A DNA stretch of 57,920 bases from Ruminococcus sp. GTDB lineage: Bacteria; Bacillota; Clostridia; Oscillospirales; Ruminococcaceae. The notes beneath the pieces are model-generated. The model searched no databases and was not told the origin of the DNA. It saw only the letters and a list, made by a program, of their open reading frames with translations. Position numbers and translations under genes: made by a program. The number at the start of each line of letters is the position of its first letter. Position 1 is the stretch's first letter. The DNA is taken from the NCBI GenBank assembly GCA_022768805.1, contig JALELB010000013.1:1-57920 (forward strand), written 5' to 3'. Of this stretch, positions 8,082-15,085 are shown piece by piece.

Positions 8082-9716
8082 TTAGAAATTCGCATAAATC
8101 GGGTCAACCGGAATATAACCCGGGCCATAGGCGCCAAAAATGACAATGTAAAGAATCAGCCCGTACAGCACAGCCCAGCGCACGACCACATGCCGCTTCT
8201 GTAAAGCGGCTCTGACCTGAATGCCCTTCTCGTTCAGGATACTGATGAGAAGCACAATCAGCAGGGTGATTCCCACAATGATAAAATCCTGGGTATCCAC
8301 CCCCAGGCCATCCAGCAGCTCCTGATTCAGGGAGCTGAACCGGAAGTCCGTCACCATACGCCGGAACATGGCAAGGCCGTTTCGCAGGCCCTCTGCCCGG
8401 AAGAACAGCTCGCCGATGACCACCAGAATACAGCTGCGGAGAATCTGGAACAGCCGGTAGCCAAACCATTCCGGATTAATGTGCAGCTTTTTGTTTGTCC
8501 ACTGCACACAGGGTGCAATCACATTGCCGGCAAGAATCAGGGTAAAGTGGTACATGCCGTAGAAAATATAGCTCCAGGCAGCCCCGTGCCAAAGGCCATT
8601 ACAGAACCAGACACAGAACAGGGCAACACTGCCGGCAAGCAGGGGGCCGAAGTGGTTGCCGATCTTCTTCCGGGCAGCAGAGGTCAGATTCTTCATGGGC
8701 TTGGACATGGTGACCGGGTAGAAGATATAATCCTTGAACCAGGCACCCAGGGTGATATGCCAGCGCTTCCAGAACTCGGAGATGGTTTTCGAGAAAAAGG
8801 GGCGTGCGAAGTTTTCCGGCATGGTGATGCCGAAAATCTGCGCCGTGCCCATAACGGCGTCCATGGAGCCGGAAAAATCCATATAGAGCTGGACAGTGTA
8901 GCACACTGCCGAAAGGGCAATGATCCCGCCCTGGTAATGCTGATAGCCGGTAAACACGGTTTCCACCAGGGGATTGAGCCGGTCTGCCACCACCAGCTTT
9001 TTCATCATGCCAAAGAGGATCCGCTGCAGACCCAGGGTCAGGTTGGAGAAGGTGATGCCCTTTACGTTCCACAGCTGCTCCGCCGTCTGGCTGTAGCGGC
9101 AGATGGGTCCCTCCACGATCTGGGGGAAAAAGGACATGAACAAGCCAAGCCGGAACAGGTTCTCGTCCGGTTTGATGGTTTCCCGGTACACATCAAACAG
9201 GTAGGAAACCGCCTGCATGGTGAAAAAGGAAATGCCGATGGGCAGCAGATATTTCGGGATTGCCAGATGCAGGGACAGTCCCATATGCTCCAGCAGGAAA
9301 TTCACATTCCGGATGAAAAAGGAACCGTACTTGAGGGTCAGCAGGGTACCGATATGCAGCAGGGCAGCAAACAGCAGCACATAGCGGCTCCGGAGCAGAT
9401 AGGCATGCTTGATGGCCTTGCGCTCCGGCTTTTCCGCCGCCCTGACCGCCTCGTCCCGCTGTCGGTGAATCCGGTCAAGCCAGAGGCCGAAATAGTGCAC
9501 CGACAGGGTGGACAGAAACAGACAGACAACCAGCTTTCCGCTGATGAGCCAGTAAAAGCCATAGCTTGCTCCCAGGAGAACATATTTTTTGGCTCTCCCG
9601 GGCATGAGGGTATACAGGAGAATGCATGCGGGCAGGAACACCATGAGGAATGCCACGGTAAAAAACGAGGTCATGCCCACATAGCTCCCTCCCAGAAGCA
9701 GGGAAGAAAGGGTCAT
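8082..9716 (-). CDS. MBOAT family O-acyltransferase, DltB/AlgI-like
   Basis: A 544-residue polytopic membrane protein with about 11-13 hydrophobic segments. The MBOAT signature is clear: MDFSGSMDAVMGTAQIFGI, SEFWKRWHITLGAWFKDYIF, and the presumed catalytic histidine in FCNGLWHGAAWSYIFYG. MBOAT proteins pass an acyl group from a cytoplasmic thioester through the membrane to an acceptor; DltB does this for D-alanine and AlgI for acetyl. The length is closer to AlgI (about 480-520) than to classic DltB (about 400). One base separates its ATG from the carrier-protein stop codon, and GAGGAGG inside the end of the carrier gene is its ribosome binding site. Tight coupling to a carrier protein argues for a carrier-bound substrate. 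Confidence 0.92.
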   Translation of the reverse strand: MTLSSLLLGGSYVGMTSFFTVAFLMVFLPACILLYTLMPGRAKKYVLLGASYGFYWLISGKLVVCLFLSTLSVHYFGLWLDRIHRQRDEAVRAAEKPERKAIKHAYLLRSRYVLLFAALLHIGTLLTLKYGSFFIRNVNFLLEHMGLSLHLAIPKYLLPIGISFFTMQAVSYLFDVYRETIKPDENLFRLGLFMSFFPQIVEGPICRYSQTAEQLWNVKGITFSNLTLGLQRILFGMMKKLVVADRLNPLVETVFTGYQHYQGGIIALSAVCYTVQLYMDFSGSMDAVMGTAQIFGITMPENFARPFFSKTISEFWKRWHITLGAWFKDYIFYPVTMSKPMKNLTSAARKKIGNHFGPLLAGSVALFCVWFCNGLWHGAAWSYIFYGMYHFTLILAGNVIAPCVQWTNKKLHINPEWFGYRLFQILRSCILVVIGELFFRAEGLRNGLAMFRRMVTDFRFSSLNQELLDGLGVDTQDFIIVGITLLIVLLISILNEKGIQVRAALQKRHVVVRWAVLYGLILYIVIFGAYGPGYIPVDPIYANF

Positions 9717-9717
9717 C

Positions 9718-9948
9718 CTAATCCTCCTCTTGCAGACGCCCGATCATGCTCCACATTGCCTTGGCAGAATTGAAGTTTGCCGGAATAATCTCCACAGCAG
9801 GAATGGTAATGTCGAATTCGTCCTCCAGCTCGGCAATCAGGGACAGGATGGACAGAGAGTCCAGGCGGTGCCCGTCAATCAGATCCTCACAGGTGCTGTA
9901 GTCGATGTCCGGCTGGATGTCCTCCAGAATTTCAATGAGCTTGTCCAT
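9718..9948 (-). CDS. acyl/peptidyl carrier protein, DltC-like
   Basis: A 76-residue acidic four-helix carrier protein. The phosphopantetheine site is the serine in HRLDSLSILSLI (residue 31), with the usual hydrophobic helix II after it. The tail DITIPAVEIIPANFNSAKAM resembles DltC and amino-acid carriers more than fatty-acid ACPs. Its likely cargo is the amino acid activated by the adenylating enzyme two genes upstream, possibly altered by the intervening decarboxylase. AAGGAAG precedes the ATG. A 78-base gap separates it from the decarboxylase and one base from the MBOAT gene. Confidence 0.9.
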   Translation of the reverse strand: MDKLIEILEDIQPDIDYSTCEDLIDGHRLDSLSILSLIAELEDEFDITIPAVEIIPANFNSAKAMWSMIGRLQEED

Positions 9949-10026
9949 ATGATTTACTTCCTTTCTTTTGTCTGTAAAGCAGCCTGGGGTTGACCGGCCG
10001 CTTTTATGGTAAGGCGGGAATCCCGT

Positions 10027-11181
10027 TCAGCGGGGTGTGTTCAGGGGCGCCGTATCAAAGGCTCTCCGCACACAGACCGGGTCGCCTCCGTCCTGCAAAT
10101 ATATCGCCGGAAGTTCCCGGCTCAGAAACAGGGCGGCTCCCTCGGTCATGCAGTAAGCACCGGTGTTTGCAAAGCAGAGCATATCTCCCAGGGTCACCTT
10201 TGGCAGCATCACCTGCTTTGCCACAATATCATGCATAGAACAAAGAGAACCGCAGATATTCCAGCTCTGCTCCACAGGGGCATTCTCCTTGCCGGGAACG
10301 GACAGCACCGGATGCCTCATGGCCATATGCTGGCCGAAGTAAACCAGGTGGTGCATGCCCCCGTCGATGAGCAGGTAATTCTGCCCCTTGTTGCGCTTCA
10401 TATCCACAATGTGGGCATAGTATCTGCCGCAGCAGGCAGCGATGCTCCGTCCCAGCTCCAGGGTGATATGGGGCTTTGCCTCCATGGCCCGGAGCCCCGC
10501 CGAAAACTCCGCCAGATAGGCCTCCTCGTCAAATACATCATCCTGGAAATAGCAAACGGGAAAGCCCGGCCCGTATTCCAGCTCCCGGGCGGTGTAACCG
10601 TATTCCCGCTCCAGGGTCAGCAGCAGCCCGTCCAGCTGCCGCAGCTCCCGGCACAGCTTCTTTGCAGAGGTTTTCTGGGTGCCGGAAAAGAACTGGATAC
10701 CCAGAAAGTCCAGCTGGGGGTACTGGTCCCGTTCCCGGATGATCTGCTGAATCTCCTCCGGATTGATGCCGAACTGGCTGTCATTGGTCAGCCGCAGCAG
10801 CACCGGCAGCTTCCGGCTGTAGGTTTCCGCAAGCCGCCCCAGCAGCGCAAACTGGGACATGGATTCTATGGTATAAATCCGGTCTCCCCCACTGGCCACC
10901 AGCCGTTCCATCACCGACGGGGTCTTGTAAACCCCGGAGATCACCGTCATATGCCCGGGGACCCCAAGGGCTTCACAGATCTCAGCCTCTCCCGGGGAAC
11001 AGACCTCAAACCGCTCCACATCCCGGAGCAGCCCCCCGATAATAAACGTATTTGCCTTTACGGCGTAGCACAGGGCAGTCTCCGCCGGCAAATGCGCCCG
11101 CAGATACCGGATGCGTTCCCGTGCACGCACCAGGTCAAATAGATAAAAAGCAGACTCGCTTTGTTTCAGTATCTCGTTCAA
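10027..11181 (-). CDS. fold-type III PLP-dependent decarboxylase within the dlt-like operon
   Basis: A 384-residue enzyme of the ornithine/diaminopimelate decarboxylase (alanine-racemase-fold) family. The PLP lysine is K42 in CYAVKANTF. The phosphate loop appears as YGPGFPV (203-209, usually GGGFP) and LGRS (243-246, usually PGR). The catalytic cysteine is C314 in GSLCSMHD, and the PLP-contacting GAY is at 341-343. The usual HxGS histidine that stacks on PLP is replaced: the segment reads GIQFFSGTQ (161-169). Diaminopimelate decarboxylase for lysine synthesis would not be expected here. The closest precedent I know for this context is BtrK of butirosin biosynthesis, which decarboxylates glutamate while bound to a carrier protein; exosortase-associated decarboxylases also sit beside an acyl ligase and carrier. 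The gene overlaps the adenylating-enzyme gene by four bases (ATGA). A carrier-bound substrate is my inference. Confidence 0.85.
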   Translation of the reverse strand: MNEILKQSESAFYLFDLVRARERIRYLRAHLPAETALCYAVKANTFIIGGLLRDVERFEVCSPGEAEICEALGVPGHMTVISGVYKTPSVMERLVASGGDRIYTIESMSQFALLGRLAETYSRKLPVLLRLTNDSQFGINPEEIQQIIRERDQYPQLDFLGIQFFSGTQKTSAKKLCRELRQLDGLLLTLEREYGYTARELEYGPGFPVCYFQDDVFDEEAYLAEFSAGLRAMEAKPHITLELGRSIAACCGRYYAHIVDMKRNKGQNYLLIDGGMHHLVYFGQHMAMRHPVLSVPGKENAPVEQSWNICGSLCSMHDIVAKQVMLPKVTLGDMLCFANTGAYCMTEGAALFLSRELPAIYLQDGGDPVCVRRAFDTAPLNTPR

Positions 11182-12698
11182 CTTGTTGTTCCTCCCGCCA
11201 TCTCCGCCAGTTTTTTCCTGTCTATCTTGCCGTTTTTGGTCAGCGGCATTTCCTCCACACGGCGCAGGATACCCGGCACCATGAAGGCGGGCAGCTTTTT
11301 CTTCATTTCTGCATGCAGCTCGTCCTTTTCGGCGCTGCCGGTATAAAAGCCCTTCAGCCGGGATTTCTTCTCATCAAATATGCAGCAGCAGCGCTCCACC
11401 CCGTCAATGGCAGCCATCTCCCGCTCGATTTCCTCCAGCTCGATCCGATGCCCCATGTACTTGACCTGAAAGTCCTTTCTGCCGCTGAACAGCAGCTCTC
11501 CCGCTGCATCATACCGGCCCAGATCCCCGGTGCGGTAAATCAGCTCCGGATAATGGGGATTCAAGGGGTTGGGCACAAAGTGCGCCGCATTCTGGGCCGG
11601 GGCGCCGTAATAGCCCAGCGCCAGCGCCGTGCCCCGGACGCAGATCTCCCCCACCGTATCCGGTGCCGTAATCCGGTGATCCGTCTCATCCAGCAGGAAC
11701 ACATCCTCATTGGGAAAGGCTCTGCCGATGGGAATGCCCCCGGCATAATCCCGACCGGGTTCCAGAATATGATAGGTACAGTTGCAGGTAATCTCCGTGG
11801 GGCCGTACAGGTTCACATAGGTTGCCTCCGGCAGATGGCTCCGGAAATGCTTCAGCGCCTTCAGGGGCATCACCTCTCCGCTGAACAGAATCTTCCGTAT
11901 GGTGCCGGGAACCTTGTAATCCAGGGCGTGGAACGTGGTCAGCAGGCACAGGGCAGATACCGCCCAGATCATCACGGTGACCTGATGGCTGCACAGAAAG
12001 TCAATCAGCTCCGTTGGCGCGGAAAACAGCCGGCGGGGCACCACCACCAATGTTGCACCGGTGCGCATAGCAGAATAAATGTCCTTGACGGATACGTCAA
12101 AGTCAAAGGGCGCCTGGTTTGCGATGATATCCTCCCCGGTGATGCCGAACAGCGCCGTAAAGCAGTCAATGAAATCCAGCACGCTGCGGTGTGCCACCGC
12201 AATGCCCTTGGGCGTCCCCGTAGAGCCGGAGGTAAAGTTCACATACAGCGGATCCGTATCAATCCGGCTGCTGCGGATCCGGGCGAGACGCGGAAAATCC
12301 GGCTCCGTCCGGAGGAGCTCCTCCATGGTAAGGATCCGGGTGCCGGAAAAGATCCGCTCCGCATCCTCCTGCAGTTCCCTGCTGGTAACCACCGCCCGGG
12401 GCTGCAGCACCGAAGCAATCTGCATCAGTCTGCCGGCAGGCAGCTCGGTATTCAGCACGGAGTAGAAGCCCCCCGCATACACAATACCGAATAGAACGGG
12501 CAGCGCATCCGCGCATTTGTCCATATAAACGCCCACAGGCTCCCCCGGGGCAATCAGGCTGCTGAGGGCAGTGCCGATGCGGGCGCTGCACAGCCGCAGC
12601 TGTTCATAGGTATAGCAGCTGGTTCCGTCGGTTACGGCATATTTTTCTGGCTGCCGCTGTGCGGAACCCTCGAGATAATCCAGCACATTGCAGAGCAT
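11178..12698 (-). CDS. amino-acid-adenylating enzyme, DltA-like, first gene of dlt-like operon
   Basis: A 506-residue stand-alone adenylation enzyme of the NRPS/DltA type, which activates an amino acid with ATP and loads it on a carrier thiol. Core motifs are in order: A3 YVNFTSGSTGTPKGIAVAH (residues about 150-168), A4 FDFDVSVKD with the Asp that normally binds the alpha-amino group, A5 NLYGPTEITCNCTYHIL, A7 YRTGDLGRYD, A8 GRKDFQVKYMGHRIELEEIE and the A10 lysine in LTKNGKIDRKKL. The organisation fits D-alanine-carrier ligase, but the A5 region and the neighbouring decarboxylase make the substrate uncertain. There is no DltX-like small gene ahead. AAAGGGG precedes the ATG, and the promoter region at 12727-12791 carries paired repeats shared with the regulator operon. 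Confidence 0.88.
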   Translation of the reverse strand: MLCNVLDYLEGSAQRQPEKYAVTDGTSCYTYEQLRLCSARIGTALSSLIAPGEPVGVYMDKCADALPVLFGIVYAGGFYSVLNTELPAGRLMQIASVLQPRAVVTSRELQEDAERIFSGTRILTMEELLRTEPDFPRLARIRSSRIDTDPLYVNFTSGSTGTPKGIAVAHRSVLDFIDCFTALFGITGEDIIANQAPFDFDVSVKDIYSAMRTGATLVVVPRRLFSAPTELIDFLCSHQVTVMIWAVSALCLLTTFHALDYKVPGTIRKILFSGEVMPLKALKHFRSHLPEATYVNLYGPTEITCNCTYHILEPGRDYAGGIPIGRAFPNEDVFLLDETDHRITAPDTVGEICVRGTALALGYYGAPAQNAAHFVPNPLNPHYPELIYRTGDLGRYDAAGELLFSGRKDFQVKYMGHRIELEEIEREMAAIDGVERCCCIFDEKKSRLKGFYTGSAEKDELHAEMKKKLPAFMVPGILRRVEEMPLTKNGKIDRKKLAEMAGGTTS

Positions 12699-12726
12699 AT
12701 GCTTGTCCCCTTTCTTTTACTTAACT

Positions 12727-12791
12727 AGTATAGCAAATCGATTTACCGGCTTTCACCGTGAACTTGTTCCAAAAGTGTCACAAAAGTGTCA
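12727..12791 (-). promoter_or_regulatory. promoter and paired TGTCA operator of the dlt-like operon
   Basis: On the minus strand the -10 is TATACT (12732-12727) with a poor -35 (TGAAAG, 12755-12750, 17-base spacer). Upstream lie two direct repeats, written on the plus strand as AAAAGTGTCA-CAAAAGTGTCAC, with TGTCA at 12776-12780 and 12787-12791 (11-base period, one helical turn). The repeats start 43 bases above the -10. An 11-base direct repeat upstream of a weak -35 is what an OmpR/PhoB-family activator would use; the regulator encoded just upstream is the obvious candidate. Confidence 0.65.
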
Positions 12792-12799
12792 CAGTCCGG

Positions 12800-14017
12800 T
12801 CAGGGGGCAAGGGGCAGCCGGATTTCAAACACTGCGCCCTGTTCATCATTTCCGGCGGTAATGGTGCCCTTATGCAGCCGGATAATATCCGAAGCCAGCG
12901 CCAGCCCGATGCCGGTATTTCCGTTTTTGCCGGAATAGAACCGGTCAAATATATGGGGGAGGTCCGCTTCGTCCATACCGCCTCCGTCATCCCGGATGGT
13001 TACCGTGATGGTGTGCCGGTCCGCCTTACAGGACAGCCACACCCCCTGGCGGCAGTGCCGCAGTCCGTTGATGAGCACATTCATGAAGGCACGGGTCAGC
13101 TGATCCTCATCGCAGCGCACCCGCACCGGAGATTCCGGAAAGTCTGTGGACACTGTACACTGCTTCTTGTTCTGGATGGGCTCCGCAGACCGCAGGCAGT
13201 CATACAGCAGCTCCCGCACATCCAGCACCGTGATATGCAGCACCAGCTGATGCACATCGATCTTGGAGATATAGAGCAGCTCCTCCACCATACGGGTCAG
13301 CCGGTCGCTTTCCTGCATAATGACCTCTGCCGAGTGGATTGGGTCCACCACGCCGGTCTGGATTCCCTCCGCATAGCCCTGTATCGCCATCAGGGGCGAT
13401 TTCAGCTCATGGGAGGTGTTCTGGAAGAACCGCCGTTGGGATTCCTGGGATTCCTCGATTTTTCCCCCGAGCCGGAACCCGATCAGGCTCATGATCACCG
13501 CCACACTGAGGAAAATGGCATACAGCATCCAGTTCAAGGTCCGGGTGTACTGCACAATGGGCTGAATGTTGATGTACATGATGGTGGGCACCCGCTCCCC
13601 GTCCCAGTAGAAGATATCCTCATACAGCACCATAACATAATAGCCGCCGTCCGTTTTCAGCGTCCGGATCTCTCCGAAGGGAAGTCCGCCGCTTTCGTAA
13701 AAGGCAAGCACCTCCTGGCCGGCGCCCTGCAGATTCAATTTGCTGAAGCTGGTGCCGCCGCTGTCCTCCTCCGTCAGGTCAATAAAACAGATGTCTCCGC
13801 TGAAAAAGGTCCCTGCATACTCCGGTGTATCGGTATATCCTTCCTTGTTCTGCTGTACCAGCTTGTCCATATATTCGATTTCGTAGTTCAGCGCAGCGGC
13901 GGCCTCCTTTTCAAAGTGGGCGGGCAGCGTCACATTGAGGATAACGCAGAAGGCAACAAACAAAAGAAAAATGGCGCTCCAGATGATCGCCAGAATCCGG
14001 AATTTAATATGTTTCAT
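12800..14017 (-). CDS. sensor histidine kinase controlling the dlt-like cluster
   Basis: A 405-residue membrane kinase. Two hydrophobic segments (about residues 8-30 and 165-185) bracket an extracellular sensor of about 135 residues. The H-box is FQNTSHELKSPLMAIQGYAE. The ATP domain has an N-box NVLINGLRHC, with less usual residues after the Asn, then DDGGGMDEADLPHIFDRFY and GIGLALASDII. There is no obvious HAMP domain. The gene overlaps the response-regulator stop by four bases, and the dlt-like promoter begins directly after its stop. I infer that it senses envelope stress or cationic peptides, as many regulators of dlt genes do, but the signal cannot be read from sequence. Confidence 0.9.
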   Translation of the reverse strand: MKHIKFRILAIIWSAIFLLFVAFCVILNVTLPAHFEKEAAAALNYEIEYMDKLVQQNKEGYTDTPEYAGTFFSGDICFIDLTEEDSGGTSFSKLNLQGAGQEVLAFYESGGLPFGEIRTLKTDGGYYVMVLYEDIFYWDGERVPTIMYINIQPIVQYTRTLNWMLYAIFLSVAVIMSLIGFRLGGKIEESQESQRRFFQNTSHELKSPLMAIQGYAEGIQTGVVDPIHSAEVIMQESDRLTRMVEELLYISKIDVHQLVLHITVLDVRELLYDCLRSAEPIQNKKQCTVSTDFPESPVRVRCDEDQLTRAFMNVLINGLRHCRQGVWLSCKADRHTITVTIRDDGGGMDEADLPHIFDRFYSGKNGNTGIGLALASDIIRLHKGTITAGNDEQGAVFEIRLPLAP

Positions 14018-14724
14018 TTGGCAGGCTCCGTTACCTCAAGCTTATAGCCATAGCCCCAGATGGTCTGTACGCAGACGTTGCTCCCCGCCAGGGAGAGCTT
14101 GCGCCGGATCCGCCGGAGGGTTTCGTCCGTCACCCTGGTTTCCACCTCGGTTTCATAGCCCCAGATATTTTCCAGCAGCTTGTCCCGGGCATAGGCCTTT
14201 CCGGGCTTCTGCATCATAAATGCCAGCATTCTCAGCTCTGTCTGGGTAAAGCCGATGCTCTTGCCGTGGCAGCTGATGGTATTCCCCTCTGCCGAAAAGG
14301 TCAGATCCCCCACCACCAGATCGTCCGGCTCCTCCTTGGCTGCCATCCGCCGGCTGTTCATCTCCATTCTCCGGAGCAGGGACCGCACCCGCATCAGCAG
14401 GGTGGTGGGGCGGAAGGGCTTGGTGAGATAATCGTCGCTGCCGATGGTGATGCCTTGCACGTAATCATACTCGGAATCCTTGGCTGTCAGCATAATGATG
14501 GGAACATCGGTCTGTTCCCGCAGCTGCTGACAAATGGTCAGGCCGTCCGTACCCGGCATCATAATGTCCAGGATCACCAGATCCGCCGGGGCTGACTGGA
14601 AGGCCTCCATCAGGGCGTCCCCGGTTTCAAAGGCCCACACCCGGTATCCGTCACTTTCCAGAAAGCTCTTGATCAGATCCCGGATATTCTTTTCATCGTC
14701 CGCTATGTATATGGAATAACCCAT
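14014..14724 (-). CDS. OmpR/PhoB-family response regulator
   Basis: A 236-residue regulator, first gene of the two-component pair. The receiver domain (1-120) has the acidic pair in IADDEKN, the phosphorylated Asp in LVILDIMMPGTDG, the Thr in IIMLTAKDS and the Lys in DDYLTKPF. The C-terminal winged helix (about 140-236) includes ARDKLLENIWGYETEVETR and VCVQTIWGYGYKLE. The ATG at 14724 is set by GAGGAGG eight bases upstream; the longer frame starts inside the promoter. Its likely sites are the TGTCA pairs at its own promoter and at the dlt-like promoter. Confidence 0.92.
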   Translation of the reverse strand: MGYSIYIADDEKNIRDLIKSFLESDGYRVWAFETGDALMEAFQSAPADLVILDIMMPGTDGLTICQQLREQTDVPIIMLTAKDSEYDYVQGITIGSDDYLTKPFRPTTLLMRVRSLLRRMEMNSRRMAAKEEPDDLVVGDLTFSAEGNTISCHGKSIGFTQTELRMLAFMMQKPGKAYARDKLLENIWGYETEVETRVTDETLRRIRRKLSLAGSNVCVQTIWGYGYKLEVTEPAK

Positions 14725-14769
14725 AAAATGCGCCTCCTCAAAAGCATGCTGCCGCAATCCGGCCTTTTT

Positions 14770-14833
14770 ATTATACTGCGGCGCACCGGAGCCTTCTACG
14801 AAAATCTGCATGAAAAGTGTCAAAAATCTGTCA
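14770..14833 (-). promoter_or_regulatory. promoter and paired TGTCA operator of the regulator-kinase operon
   Basis: On the minus strand the -10 is TATAAT (14775-14770), with a non-consensus -35 (TAGAAG). Two TGTCA repeats (plus-strand reading, 14818-14822 and 14829-14833) lie 11 bases apart and start 42 bases above the -10. This is nearly the same geometry as at the dlt-like promoter, so the regulator probably controls both. Confidence 0.65.
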
Positions 14834-14969
14834 CAGAAGCAGCCCATGTTTCCGGTACTGTTTTCATATTTCTTTTTCATTATAACAGAAAGCCGTCTGC
14901 ATTGCAATAGATTTTGGAAAACTTCTGGCTTTGTGTATAAAGCTCCTCCGGAACCGGAAAAAGAACGGC

Positions 14970-14998
14970 TTTACAACCGGCAGCAGGTATGCTACAAT
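14970..14998 (+). promoter_or_regulatory. promoter for the GH43 gene
   Basis: TTTACA (14970-14975), a 17-base spacer and TACAAT (14993-14998). The predicted transcript starts about 8 bases before the stem-loop at 15013. Confidence 0.7.
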
Positions 14999-15012
14999 AA
15001 TCCCATAAAACA

Positions 15013-15047
15013 GTCGGCACCCTGCAAAGTCCTTGCAGGGTGCCGAC
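15013..15047 (+). promoter_or_regulatory. perfect 15-bp stem-loop in the GH43 leader
   Basis: GTCGGCACCCTGCAA and TTGCAGGGTGCCGAC are exact complements around a five-base loop (AGTCC). No U-run follows, so it is not an ordinary terminator. It could be a 5' stabilising hairpin, a repressor site or part of a leader switch. Confidence 0.75.
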
Positions 15048-15085
15048 GCAGACAGATCCGCAGACTGCGGAGAAATGGAGGCGTT

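Noticed and set aside
9949..10026. A missing small gene (such as dltX) between the decarboxylase and carrier genes or ahead of the ligase gene
   Set aside because: The 78-base gap and the 100 bases before the ligase hold no frame with a start and ribosome binding site that would fit DltX.
15013..15047. The GH43 leader hairpin as a transcription terminator
   Set aside because: No U-run follows on either strand within the distance needed.
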